Part shown: in pieces, positions 1 to 7,681 of the stretch
Layout: the number at the start of each line of letters is the position of its first letter
How positions within the stretch are numbered: position 1 is the first letter of the stretch
NCBI GenBank assembly: GCA_016280345.1
Contig: JAEEGN010000245.1
Span: 1 to 16,335 of the forward strand
DNA from: Selenomonadaceae bacterium
Lineage (GTDB): Bacteria; Bacillota; Negativicutes; Selenomonadales; Selenomonadaceae
DNA length: 16,335 nt
Reading direction: 5' to 3'
Program-made: the position numbers and the translations under genes
The notes under the pieces: generated by a model
What the model was told of the DNA's origin: nothing
Database searches by the model: none
What the model saw: the letters and a program-made list of their open reading frames with translations, nothing else

Positions 1-1059
1 ATCAGGAAAATACGCCTTAAAGGCCAGCACCACCTGACCAGTCAAGGCGATTTCCGGCACCAATACCACTACCTGCCTTCCCAAAGCCCGCGCCTTTTGC
101 GCCATTTCAATATAGACCTGGGTCTTGCCGCTGCCGGTGACGCCGTGGAGCAGGAAGCCCCGCGCCTTGTCCGGGCGCAGGCAGGGAAGCAGCGCGTCCA
201 ACGCCGCCCGCTGCTCCGCCGTCAACGGCATGGCGCCGGCCGCCGGGGGCGTTCCCGCCTCCCGGTAGCTGTCCCGGAGGCTCCGCCGCTTCTCGACGCG
301 GGCCAGGCCCGACGCCGCCACCGCCTGGACGACGGGGCGGGAAAAGCCCTCCTTCCGCAGCGCCGCCAGCGGCAGTTCCGCGGCCTCCCGCAGGCGCGTC
401 AGCAGGCGAAGCTGCGCGGGCCTGCGCGCGAACCGGGAAAGCTGTTCCTCCGTGACGTCCCCCTGGCGGCACAGCACTTCCTCATAGCGGTCGGCGCTTT
501 TCTTCTGCGCCTGATAGACCTTTTCCACCCGGCGGCCGCGCAGCAGTTTCTCCAGGGCGGCGTCCAGCGCCGGCCCGGGAAATGCCTGCCGCAGCGCGTG
601 CCGCTTCTGAGGCCCCCGCTCCGCGAGGAAGCGATGGAGGGCGCCCGGCAGCGGTTCCGTCCCGTTCCCGGTGTCGCCGGGCAGCGCCGCGTCCGGCGGC
701 AGAGGCAGCGCCCGGTAAAGCGCCTCGATGCGGACGCCGCTTTTCCCCGGCATGAAAAGCCGCATCATCTCCGCCAGCGAGCAGAGATAGAAATCCGACA
801 GCCACCGGGCGGCCCCGATCATCGCCGGCGTAAACCAGGCCTCATCGTCCACCGCCGCCGCCACGTCCTTGAGCCGGGCTTCATCCACCGGCGCCTTCTC
901 CGCCAGCGATACCACGAAACCCTCGACCTTCCGGCCGCCGAAGGGAACCAGCACCCGCCAGCCCGCGCCGATTTCCGCCAGTGCCGGCGGTATCCGGTAC
1001 GTATAGGCCCGCGCGATGCTCTTCACCGGGATATTCACGAACACTTCCGCGAAGGGCAT
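1..1059 (-). CDS. priA: Primosomal protein N' (PriA helicase), N-terminal part, cut by window edge
   Basis: This is a superfamily 2 3'-5' DNA helicase that recognises stalled forks and reloads the replicative helicase. The reading frame is open for 353 codons with no stop and continues past base 1. It starts with MPFAEVFVNIPVKSIARAYT, typical of the PriA 3'-end-binding domain (about residues 1-105), followed by a winged-helix/linker region. The helicase core begins with Walker A GVTGSGKT at residues 306-313 and the motif LVPEIALTGQ shortly after. The DEAH box, zinc-binding cysteines and C-terminal domain lie outside the window. The ATG at 1057-1059 is chosen because AGGAGG (1068-1073) sits at ideal spacing. 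Upstream is an extended -10 promoter. It is separated from the tRNA by an intrinsic terminator, so it is probably transcribed independently. Identity is firm; completeness cannot be judged. Confidence 0.95.
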   Translation of the reverse strand, partial: MPFAEVFVNIPVKSIARAYTYRIPPALAEIGAGWRVLVPFGGRKVEGFVVSLAEKAPVDEARLKDVAAAVDDEAWFTPAMIGAARWLSDFYLCSLAEMMRLFMPGKSGVRIEALYRALPLPPDAALPGDTGNGTEPLPGALHRFLAERGPQKRHALRQAFPGPALDAALEKLLRGRRVEKVYQAQKKSADRYEEVLCRQGDVTEEQLSRFARRPAQLRLLTRLREAAELPLAALRKEGFSRPVVQAVAASGLARVEKRRSLRDSYREAGTPPAAGAMPLTAEQRAALDALLPCLRPDKARGFLLHGVTGSGKTQVYIEMAQKARALGRQVVVLVPEIALTGQVVLAFKAYFPD

Positions 1060-1094
1060 GACCACCGCCTCCTTTCCCCGCGCGATTCCTGTCC

Positions 1095-1103
1095 ATTGTA
1101 GCA
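1095..1103 (-). promoter_or_regulatory. Probable extended -10 promoter of priA
   Basis: On the minus strand the sequence reads TGCTACAAT, an extended -10 element (TGN plus a 5/6 match to TATAAT). It gives a leader of roughly 30 bases before the priA ATG. No good -35 hexamer lies 16-18 bases upstream, which is common for extended -10 promoters. Confidence 0.55.
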
Positions 1104-1173
1104 CAAGTCCGGCCGGAACGGAACGAAAAAAGCGTCCCGGTCCGGGGCGGATGCCATCCGGCAAACCCCGACG

Positions 1174-1207
1174 AAAAAAAGAGGACCCTGGAAACCCCAG
1201 AGTCCTC
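1174..1207 (-). terminator. Intrinsic terminator after tRNA-Arg (and possibly after nuo)
   Basis: On the minus strand GAGGACTCTGG and CCAGGGTCCTC pair in an 11-bp stem (one G-U) around a GGTTT loop, followed at once by seven T residues. It lies 16 bases past the tRNA 3' end. A weaker GC-rich structure followed by six T residues (about 1126-1155) may act as a backup before priA. Confidence 0.9.
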
Positions 1208-1222
1208 CCGGTTTTGACGAAA

Positions 1223-1297
1223 TGGTGCGCTCGGCGGGAGTCGAACCCACGCTTTCAGCTCCGGAGGCTAACGTCCTATCCACTGGACTACGAGCGC
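1223..1297 (-). tRNA. tRNA-Arg (anticodon CCG)
   Basis: The minus strand folds as a full cloverleaf. The acceptor stem is GCGCTCG paired with CGAGCGC, with discriminator A and an encoded CCA end (1223-1225). The anticodon stem TTAGC/GCTGA encloses the loop CTCCGGA, giving anticodon CCG, which reads the arginine codon CGG. The T-arm contains GGGTTCGACTCCC. The genomically encoded CCA and 75-nt length are normal. It has its own consensus promoter and terminator. Confidence 0.97.
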
Positions 1298-1309
1298 TTT
1301 TACCGTTCA

Positions 1310-1338
1310 ATTATAGTCTTTTCTCCCCCGGTTGTCAA
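1310..1338 (-). promoter_or_regulatory. Perfect-consensus sigma-A promoter for tRNA-Arg
   Basis: On the minus strand TTGACA (1333-1338) and TATAAT (1310-1315) are both exact consensus hexamers with a 17-bp spacer. The predicted start is only a few bases before the mature tRNA 5' end at 1297. The -35 element lies just 17 bases beyond the nuoN stop codon. Confidence 0.93.
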
Positions 1339-1354
1339 ATGTTCGTTTCGCGCC

Positions 1355-2794
1355 TCACTGCATGAACGTCTGGGAGGCGAAGTTGGTCAGGACGGCCAGG
1401 CTCTCGGGGCAGATGCCGATGGCCAGCGTCGCGGCGGCGCTGACAAGGGCGGCCGCCCGGGCGACGGAGGGAACCGGCAGCGGTTCCGCCAGCGTTTCCT
1501 CGCCGGGCTCAAGGTCGCGGTACATCGCCTTCGTCACCTGGAGGTAATAGTAAACGGAAATCATCGACATCACGAAACCGATGACGGCCAGCCAGAGATT
1601 GCCGCGTTCCACCGTCGCCGTGAAGATGTAAATCTTGCCGGCGAAGCCCGCGGTGGGCGGGATGCCCGCCATCGAGAGCAGGGAGATGGTCATGACCGCC
1701 GCCAGCATGGGCGCCGCCTGGGACAGGCCCGTGACGTGCCGCCGCGACGTGCCGCCGCGCTCCGCGTCCACCACCGACAGCACGGCGAAGGCGCCGATGT
1801 TGGCGAAGACGTAGAGCATGGCGTAGAACATGGCCGCCTTCATGCCGAAGTAATCGGCCGCCACGATGCCGGCCATCATGTAGCCCGCCTGGGCGATGGA
1901 GGAATAGGCCAGCATCCGCTTGACGTCCGTCTGGCGGATGGCCAGCAGGTTGCCGCCGATCATCGAGAGGGCGGCGATCGTCTTCAGCAGCGGCAGCATG
2001 AATTCGCCGAGGTAGGGGAAGGCCGTGAAGATGACCCGCATGAAAACAGCGATTCCCGCCGCCTTCGAGGCCATCGCCAGCAGCGCCGTGACCGGTGTCG
2101 GCGCCCCCTGATAAACGTCGGGGGCCCACATGTGGAAGGGAATGGCCGAGAGCTTGAAGAGGAAGCCGGCCATCACCAGGACGACGCCGGCCAGTCCCAC
2201 CGCGGTAAACAGATGCACGTTGCGGCTGACAGCCGCGAAGTCGAGGCTGCCGCCCGCCCCGTAAACGAGGCTGATGCCGTAGAGCATGACCGCCGTGGAA
2301 CCGGCGCCCACGATCAGGTACTTCACCGCCGCCTCGCCGGAATCGGCGGAGGAGAGCCGGAAGCCCACGAGGATGTAAAACGAGACCGTCATGAGCTCGA
2401 GGCCGGTGAAGGCCGTCAGGAAATCGTTGGCCGAGGCCATGACGCACATGCCGAGCAGGGCCGAGAGCAGCAGCGAATAGAACTCGCCCGGGTGAGGCAG
2501 GCACCGTTCCACGTAGTCAAGCGAGAACAGCACCGTGAAGACCATGCCCAGCAGGAAGAGCTGCTTGAAGAACAGCGCGTAGTTGTCCGCCAGGAAAAGC
2601 CCCATATAAAAGACCGGACTGGCCCCTTCGTGGTAAAGCCCGCAGGTATGGGCAAGGATTGCCGCCAGCCCCGCCGCCGTCAGATAGGCCACGGGACGCC
2701 GGGAAGCGCCCTTCGCCATCGCCAGGTCCGTCACCAGCGTCGACAGGAGGAGAAGCAGGATCAGGATTTCCGTCTGAACCGCCATGAAATCCAT
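1355..2794 (-). CDS. nuoN: NADH-quinone oxidoreductase (complex I) subunit N
   Basis: NuoN is an antiporter-like, proton-pumping membrane subunit, related to Mrp antiporter proteins, placed between NuoM and the NuoA/J/K cluster in the membrane arm. The 479-residue product is almost all hydrophobic helices (about 14). Landmarks are the TM5 glutamate in FTGLELMTVSFYILVGF (E133), the TM7 lysine in FKLSAIPFHMWAPDVYQGAP (K214) and the TM8 lysine K244. All the key proton-path residues I can place are present. The ATG overlaps the nuoM stop (TGATG), and GGGAGGTGG lies 8 bases upstream, so translation is probably coupled. It is the last gene of the operon and is followed closely by the tRNA-Arg promoter without a terminator of its own. 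Confidence 0.97.
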   Translation of the reverse strand: MDFMAVQTEILILLLLLSTLVTDLAMAKGASRRPVAYLTAAGLAAILAHTCGLYHEGASPVFYMGLFLADNYALFFKQLFLLGMVFTVLFSLDYVERCLPHPGEFYSLLLSALLGMCVMASANDFLTAFTGLELMTVSFYILVGFRLSSADSGEAAVKYLIVGAGSTAVMLYGISLVYGAGGSLDFAAVSRNVHLFTAVGLAGVVLVMAGFLFKLSAIPFHMWAPDVYQGAPTPVTALLAMASKAAGIAVFMRVIFTAFPYLGEFMLPLLKTIAALSMIGGNLLAIRQTDVKRMLAYSSIAQAGYMMAGIVAADYFGMKAAMFYAMLYVFANIGAFAVLSVVDAERGGTSRRHVTGLSQAAPMLAAVMTISLLSMAGIPPTAGFAGKIYIFTATVERGNLWLAVIGFVMSMISVYYYLQVTKAMYRDLEPGEETLAEPLPVPSVARAAALVSAAATLAIGICPESLAVLTNFASQTFMQ

Positions 2795-4314
2795 CAGAAG
2801 CCACCTCCCAGCATCGCCGGCGCCGCGCTAAGCTGCGCCAGAAGCGGCTCCAGCGGCGTGACGCCGGAGCGGATAACGCCCATCAGAAGCTCCGGGAAGA
2901 GGCCGAAGCCGACGAGGAAAACGCCCAACAGCAGCAGCGGCACCAGGTCCGCTCCCTGCTCGTCCGGCACCCCGGCGAACCGCTCGACCCGCGGCCCGAA
3001 CAGGACCTTCGCCAGCATCCGGAGGATGTAGAGGGCCGTGAAGATGATGCCGGCGATGGCGAGGAACGCGCAGACCGGATAGACGGAAAGGGTTCCCACG
3101 AAGATCGTGAACTCCGGCACGAACTCGATGAGCCCCGGCAGTCCCACCGAAGCAAGGCCCGCCAGCATGAAGCCCACGGTCAGCCGCGGCAGATGGTGGG
3201 CCAGGCCCGCCAGCTCCGGCACGCTGCGCAGGTGCGTCCGCTCGTAGATGTAGCCGATCTGCGAGAAGAACAGCGAGGCCATGATGCCGTGGGCCACCAT
3301 GTTGGCGATGGCGCCGGTGATGCTGACCGCGTTGAGGGCGGCGAAGCCCAGCAGCACGTAGCCCATGTGGGACACCGACGAATAGCCGATGATGTACTTA
3401 AGGTCCTTCTGCACCATGGCGATATAAGCGGCGTAGAGGACGTTGACCATGGCCAGGGCCGCGATCAGCGGCGCCCAGAACTTCGCCCCCAGCGGCAGCA
3501 CCAAAAGGCCCAGCCGGATGAGACCGTAGCCGCCGATCTTCTTCAGGACGCCGGCGTGAATCATGGAAACCGCCGAAGGCGCGCCGGCATAGCCGTCGGG
3601 CGACCAGCTGTGGAAGGGGAACATGGAAAGCAGCGACCCGAAGCCCAACAGCAGCAGCAGGAAGGCGAAAATCTGGAAATTCTCATCGAGGACGCCCGAC
3701 TGGCCCGCCGCGGCGAGCGCCTCCATGCCGAAGGAATCGCCCCCGGCCGCGATGTACAGGGAAACGACGCCCACCAGCATGAAGGCCGAGCCCATCAGCA
3801 GGAAGATCGTCAGCTTGATGCCGGCGTATTCCTTCGGCACCCGCTTCGTCGAGCCCCAGATGAGGACCATGATGTAGATGGGAATGACCACGACTTCGTA
3901 GCAGAGCAGGAAGATGAAGAGGTCACGGGCGATGAAGGTGCCGGTGACGCCGGCGATCAGCACCATCAGCAGCACGAAGAAGTCCTTCGTCCGCTTCTCG
4001 ATATTCCAGGAGCTGAATACCGACGCCAGGCCGATGACGTCCGTCAGGAGCAGCATGGGCAGCGAGATGCCGTCCACGCCCAGGGCGTAAGTGACGCCGA
4101 GGTCGGTGATCCAGGGGACTTCCTCCGTGAACTGCATGCCGCCCTCCACCGTGTCATAAGCGGCATAGGCGTACAACGTCAGGACCGTCGCCAGCGTCAT
4201 CGTCCCGGCGGCAATCATCCGGATCTGGTCCCGGGATTCCCGCGGCAACAGGCAGATGGCCAGCGCGGCCGCAAGCGGCGCCAGGAGGACGGTGGACAAA
4301 AGCGGAAAGTCCAT
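2794..4314 (-). CDS. nuoM: NADH-quinone oxidoreductase (complex I) subunit M
   Basis: NuoM is the middle antiporter-like proton-pumping subunit of the complex I membrane arm. The 506-residue protein has about 14 helices. The TM5 glutamate is E140 in LCYEVVVIPIYIM. The TM8 region HAGVLKKIGGYG keeps lysines 258-259, and the TM12 region EFVPEF keeps glutamates. The TM7 segment reads GFGSLLSMFPFHSWSPDGY. Aligned on the P-x-H-x-W motif shared with NuoL and NuoN in this window, the lysine position is leucine (L228). This may mark a NuoM subfamily rather than a defect. The ATG overlaps the nuoL stop (TGATG), with GGGAGGTG just upstream. Identity as NuoM is supported by its place between nuoL and nuoN. 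Confidence 0.96.
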   Translation of the reverse strand: MDFPLLSTVLLAPLAAALAICLLPRESRDQIRMIAAGTMTLATVLTLYAYAAYDTVEGGMQFTEEVPWITDLGVTYALGVDGISLPMLLLTDVIGLASVFSSWNIEKRTKDFFVLLMVLIAGVTGTFIARDLFIFLLCYEVVVIPIYIMVLIWGSTKRVPKEYAGIKLTIFLLMGSAFMLVGVVSLYIAAGGDSFGMEALAAAGQSGVLDENFQIFAFLLLLLGFGSLLSMFPFHSWSPDGYAGAPSAVSMIHAGVLKKIGGYGLIRLGLLVLPLGAKFWAPLIAALAMVNVLYAAYIAMVQKDLKYIIGYSSVSHMGYVLLGFAALNAVSITGAIANMVAHGIMASLFFSQIGYIYERTHLRSVPELAGLAHHLPRLTVGFMLAGLASVGLPGLIEFVPEFTIFVGTLSVYPVCAFLAIAGIIFTALYILRMLAKVLFGPRVERFAGVPDEQGADLVPLLLLGVFLVGFGLFPELLMGVIRSGVTPLEPLLAQLSAAPAMLGGGF

Positions 4315-6212
4315 CAGAACGCACCTCCCACAACCGCCAGAAGCATGGCGGCAATCAACAGGCTGTAAGCTGTCAGCGCGATGACGCCGCAGTAGAACAC
4401 GGCGACGTAGCGCTGCACCTGTCCGTTCTCCGCCAGTCCCAGGACGCCGCTCAGGCCGCCGGTGAAGCGGGCCAGCCCGTTCACGACGCCGTCCACCACG
4501 TGGAGGTCGAACCAGTAGAGGACCGCCCCCAGCTTATCGACGAAGGTATTGCGGATGACCGTGTAGAACTCGTCAACGTAGTACTTGTTATAGCTCAGCC
4601 TGTAGAGGACGCCGAGCCGCCGGCTGATCTCATAGGCGGACCAGCGCTTCATCACGTAAATCTCATAGGCGAGGTAGAAGGCGACGGCGGTGAGCGCCAC
4701 CGAGGTCCCGGCAATCAGCCAGTCAATGTGTTCCTCGCCAACGGGACCGTAAAAAATCCACTCGCCAAAGCCGGCGAAATGTCCCCAGGCGCCGCTGACC
4801 ACGGAGAGCGCCGCCAGGATCACCAGCGGCCAGCGCATCCAGGCGTTGGTCTCCTGGGCCGGGCAGTCCGGCTTCACCTCGCCGAAGAAGGCCACGAACA
4901 GCAGCCGCGCCATGTAGAAGGCGGTGAGGAACGCCGTCGCCGTCGCCAGCAGATAGAGCGGCAGGCTCACTTCAGCCGCCGCCGCCAGAATGGCGTCCTT
5001 GGAGAAGAAGCCGGCCAGGGGCGGCACGCCGGCGATGGCCAGCACGCCGATGGCCATGCAGCGGAAGGTCACGGGCATCCGTTCCCTGAGGCCGCCCATT
5101 TTGAAGATATCCGCCTCCTCGTGCATCGCCTCGATGACCGCGCCGGCGCAGAGGAAGAGCAGCGCCTTGAAGAAGGCGTGGGTCATCAGGTGGAACATCG
5201 AAGCCGTCAGCGAGCCCACACCCAGGGCCAGCATCATGTAGCCGAGCTGGCTGATGGTGGAATAGGCCAGGATTCGCTTGAAGGGCCGCTGGGTGACAGC
5301 GATGGTGGCGGCGAAGAACGCCGTGAAGCCGCCCACCCAAGCGATGACTTCCAGGACGACGGGCAGGGCGCTGAACAGGAAGTAGGCCCGGCCCACGAGA
5401 TAGACGCCCGCCACCACCATCGTGGCGGCGTGGATGAGCGCCGACACCGGCGTCGGCCCCTCCATGGCGTCGGGCAGCCAGACGTGGAGCGGGAACTGGC
5501 CCGACTTGCCGATGGGTCCGATGAAGAGCAGCAGGGCGATAATCGTGAGAATGCCGCCGCCCGTTTCCCAGATATACGTCGGAAGCAGCGTCTTCAGCTC
5601 CACGAAGTCCATCGTGCCGAAGGTGAGCTGCACCAGCAGGATGCCCAGCAGCATCCCGAAGTCGCCGATGCGGGTCGTGATGAAGGCCTTCTTCGCCGCC
5701 TCCCGGGCCGAATCCTTATAGTAATAGAAGCCGATCAGGAGGTAGGAGCAGAGGCCCACCAGTTCCCAGAAGGCGTACATCTGCATGAAGTTTACGGACA
5801 GCACCAGCCCCAGCATGGACGCGGCGAACAGCGACAGGAACGCGAAGAACCGGCCGGCGCCGGGATCGTGCGCCATGTACCCCACGGAATAGATCTGCAC
5901 CAGAAGCGCCACCGTCGTCACCACAAACAGCATCATCGCCGTCAGCGGATCGACGAGCACCCCCATGGAAAGCTCGATGTCTCCCACCTTCGCCCAGAGG
6001 GTTTTCATGACGAAGGGATCGGCCATGACGATGGGACGGGTAATCACCGCCCCCAGGACGCCCAGGGCCAAAAGGAAACTCAGGCCGCTGAAGGTGATGG
6101 CGATTTTCGCCGAGGCGTCCTTGTCCCGGCGGGTGCCGAGGCCGATGATCAGAAAGGCCAGCGCCGGGAGCAGCGGAATCAGCCAGGCGTGCGTCAACGC
6201 GAAATCAAACAC
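4314..6212 (-). CDS. nuoL: NADH-quinone oxidoreductase (complex I) subunit L
   Basis: NuoL is the distal antiporter-like proton pump of complex I and carries the long lateral helix that runs along the membrane arm. The 632-residue length fits the family. Visible landmarks are the TM5 glutamate in YAFWELVGLCSYLLIGFYYY (E150), the TM7 lysine in GKSGQFPLHVWLPDAMEGP (K236), the histidine-rich HLMTHAFFKALLFLCAG segment, and a C-terminal region after about residue 510 that would form the lateral helix and its anchor. The start codon is GTG (6210-6212). It is chosen because AGGAGGG lies 6 bases upstream and the frame begins MFDFALTHAWLIPLLP. That ribosome site overlaps the nuoK stop codon, suggesting coupled translation. 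Confidence 0.97.
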   Translation of the reverse strand: MFDFALTHAWLIPLLPALAFLIIGLGTRRDKDASAKIAITFSGLSFLLALGVLGAVITRPIVMADPFVMKTLWAKVGDIELSMGVLVDPLTAMMLFVVTTVALLVQIYSVGYMAHDPGAGRFFAFLSLFAASMLGLVLSVNFMQMYAFWELVGLCSYLLIGFYYYKDSAREAAKKAFITTRIGDFGMLLGILLVQLTFGTMDFVELKTLLPTYIWETGGGILTIIALLLFIGPIGKSGQFPLHVWLPDAMEGPTPVSALIHAATMVVAGVYLVGRAYFLFSALPVVLEVIAWVGGFTAFFAATIAVTQRPFKRILAYSTISQLGYMMLALGVGSLTASMFHLMTHAFFKALLFLCAGAVIEAMHEEADIFKMGGLRERMPVTFRCMAIGVLAIAGVPPLAGFFSKDAILAAAAEVSLPLYLLATATAFLTAFYMARLLFVAFFGEVKPDCPAQETNAWMRWPLVILAALSVVSGAWGHFAGFGEWIFYGPVGEEHIDWLIAGTSVALTAVAFYLAYEIYVMKRWSAYEISRRLGVLYRLSYNKYYVDEFYTVIRNTFVDKLGAVLYWFDLHVVDGVVNGLARFTGGLSGVLGLAENGQVQRYVAVFYCGVIALTAYSLLIAAMLLAVVGGAF

Positions 6213-6223
6213 GAGGCTCCCTC

Positions 6224-6583
6224 CTAACCCTTCAGATGATCGAGATCATCGAGATTGACCGTAGCCCGGTCACGGTAAACGCGGAACGCCAGCGCCACCC
6301 CGACCGCGACCTCCGCCGCCCCGACGGCGATGGAAAACAGCGCCATGAGCTGCCCCGAAAGGTCCGGCATCGGCAGATAGCGATTGAAGGCGACGAGGTT
6401 GAGGTTGACGGCGTTCAGCATCAGCTCGACGCACATCAGCGCCGGGATGAGCCCCCGGCGGGTCAGCAGCCCGAACAGGCCGATGGCGAAGAGGACCGCC
6501 GCCAGCAGCAGGAAATGCGCCAGGCCGATATGGGTCGCAAAGCGGAAAACGTCCATGAAGGTCAGCGAAAACGGATCCATCAT
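6224..6583 (-). CDS. nuoK: NADH-quinone oxidoreductase (complex I) subunit K
   Basis: NuoK is a small three-helix subunit related to MrpC that, with NuoJ and NuoA, forms the link between the quinone site and the antiporter subunits. The two conserved membrane glutamates are E53 (in CVELMLNAVNLN) and E91 (in GAAEVAVGVAL). The product is 119 residues, compared with about 100 in E. coli. Roughly 15 residues are added before the first helix and a short charged tail (DLDDLDHLKG) ends the protein. The start overlaps the nuoJ stop as ATGA. The second codon is also ATG and could be the true start. No strong ribosome site is seen, so re-initiation after nuoJ is likely. Confidence 0.95.
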   Translation of the reverse strand: MMDPFSLTFMDVFRFATHIGLAHFLLLAAVLFAIGLFGLLTRRGLIPALMCVELMLNAVNLNLVAFNRYLPMPDLSGQLMALFSIAVGAAEVAVGVALAFRVYRDRATVNLDDLDHLKG

Positions 6584-7158
6584 GCTTCATCGGCCCCCTT
6601 TGCCAGGATGATTGCCCCGATCATCGCGATCAGGAGCAGGATTGCCGCCACCTCGAAGGGCAGCACGTACTTCGTCAGCATCAGGTCGGCCAGGCCCGCC
6701 GCGCTGTCGCCGGGCGACGCCGGCGCTTCCCGGAAGGGCGAGAGCAGCGCCGCCAGCCCCATCGTCAGCAGGAAGCCGCCGGCGACGACCGCCGCCCCCA
6801 CCTGATGAAACAGGCCGCGGGACGGATTGGAGTGGTCCATGTCGTCGCGCCGCGTCAGCATGAGGGCCATGACGATCAGGATGGCCACCGCCCCGCCGTA
6901 AACGAGGAACTGCACCGCGCCCATGAAATCCGCGTCGAGGTAAATGTAGAGGCAGCCGGTGCCGATGAAGGACGCCGTGAGCAGCAGGGCGCTGTGGACG
7001 ACGTTGCGACAGAGCACCACGCCGACAGCCGAAAGCACCGCGACGCCGGCCAGGGCGTAGAAGATGCCCGCCAGGATGAGGTCCGGCGCGCCCATCTCCA
7101 CCGCCATGTCCATGCCGCCGTTCACCAGGGAATGGACCAGCGAAAGCAAATCATTCAC
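6580..7158 (-). CDS. nuoJ: NADH-quinone oxidoreductase (complex I) subunit J
   Basis: NuoJ is a five-helix membrane subunit whose third helix changes between alpha and pi-bulge forms in known complex I structures. The 192-residue product contains the family signature region from about residue 48, CRNVVHSALLLTASFIG, then LDADFMGAVQFLVYGGAVA. It has a short loop after TM3 (LTRRDDMDHSNPS) and ends with LPFEVAAILLLIAMIGAI. The first ATG, at 7158, overlaps the end of nuoI by 8 bases and has GGAGGTGA upstream inside nuoI. Internal methionines at 16 and 18 are alternatives but lack a better ribosome site. Confidence 0.95.
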   Translation of the reverse strand: MNDLLSLVHSLVNGGMDMAVEMGAPDLILAGIFYALAGVAVLSAVGVVLCRNVVHSALLLTASFIGTGCLYIYLDADFMGAVQFLVYGGAVAILIVMALMLTRRDDMDHSNPSRGLFHQVGAAVVAGGFLLTMGLAALLSPFREAPASPGDSAAGLADLMLTKYVLPFEVAAILLLIAMIGAIILAKGADEA

Positions 7159-7669
7159 CGGGCTTCACCTCCGTTTCCGGCGACGGGGTCGCCGGTTTCG
7201 CCGCCGGCTTCGGCGGCGCCTTGGGCGCCGGTGGCGGCGTGGGATTGGCCGCCGCCCGGGCCATGACGTCCGCCAGATACGCCCGGTCTTCGTCGGTAAT
7301 GACCTGATGAACCAGGTCTTCCTTGTGCCAGGTGGAAATCTCGTAATTCTTGTCCCAGGAAAGGGCGTGGGGCGCGCAGCCCTCGATGCAGAGATCGCAG
7401 TACAGGCAGCGCCCCATGGAATGCACGTAGCTTTCCAGATGGCGCTTCCGGTTCGCGTCGGTCACGACCTTCAGTTTGATCGCCTGATTCGGGCACTGGA
7501 TCGCGCAGAGCTGGCAGGCGATGCATTTCTTGTAGTCAATCGTCAGATGGCCGCCGCGGAAATGCTCGGTCATCGTCAGCTTTTCCTCCGGGTAGCAGAA
7601 CGTCGCCTTCCTGCCGAAGAAGTGACGGATCGTGATGCCCATCCCGGTCATGAGTCCCTTGCCAAACAT
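7151..7669 (-). CDS. nuoI: NADH-quinone oxidoreductase (complex I) subunit I, two [4Fe-4S] ferredoxin-like
   Basis: NuoI carries clusters N6a and N6b, which relay electrons to N2 in NuoB. Two ferredoxin motifs are complete: CIACQLCAIQCP (C49, C52, C55, C59) and CLYCDLCIEGCAP (C88, C91, C94, C98). The conserved segment before them, FGRKATFCYPEEK, fits the family. The last 30 residues form a Pro/Ala/Lys-rich, probably unstructured tail (PPPAPKAPPKPAAKPA) that is absent from typical short NuoI proteins. With nuoEFG missing here, NuoI is the most exposed redox subunit and so the likely entry point for an external donor such as ferredoxin or an unlinked partner; this is an inference. The ATG has AGGAGG upstream at good spacing. 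nuoH ends 12 bases before it. Confidence 0.96.
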   Translation of the reverse strand: MFGKGLMTGMGITIRHFFGRKATFCYPEEKLTMTEHFRGGHLTIDYKKCIACQLCAIQCPNQAIKLKVVTDANRKRHLESYVHSMGRCLYCDLCIEGCAPHALSWDKNYEISTWHKEDLVHQVITDEDRAYLADVMARAAANPTPPPAPKAPPKPAAKPATPSPETEVKPGE

Positions 7670-7681
7670 CGTTCCGCCTCC

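Noticed and set aside
97..1101. Plus-strand frame of 334 codons over priA
   Set aside because: The minus strand encodes PriA with Walker A in frame from a well-placed ribosome site; the plus frame is compositionally biased and meaningless.
1016..6227. Long plus-strand open frames (1016-3031, 3193-4368, 4500-6227) opposite nuoN, nuoM and nuoL
   Set aside because: They have the same His/Arg/Gly/Glu-rich composition and cross the tRNA or gene borders. No ribosome sites or recognisable motifs were found.
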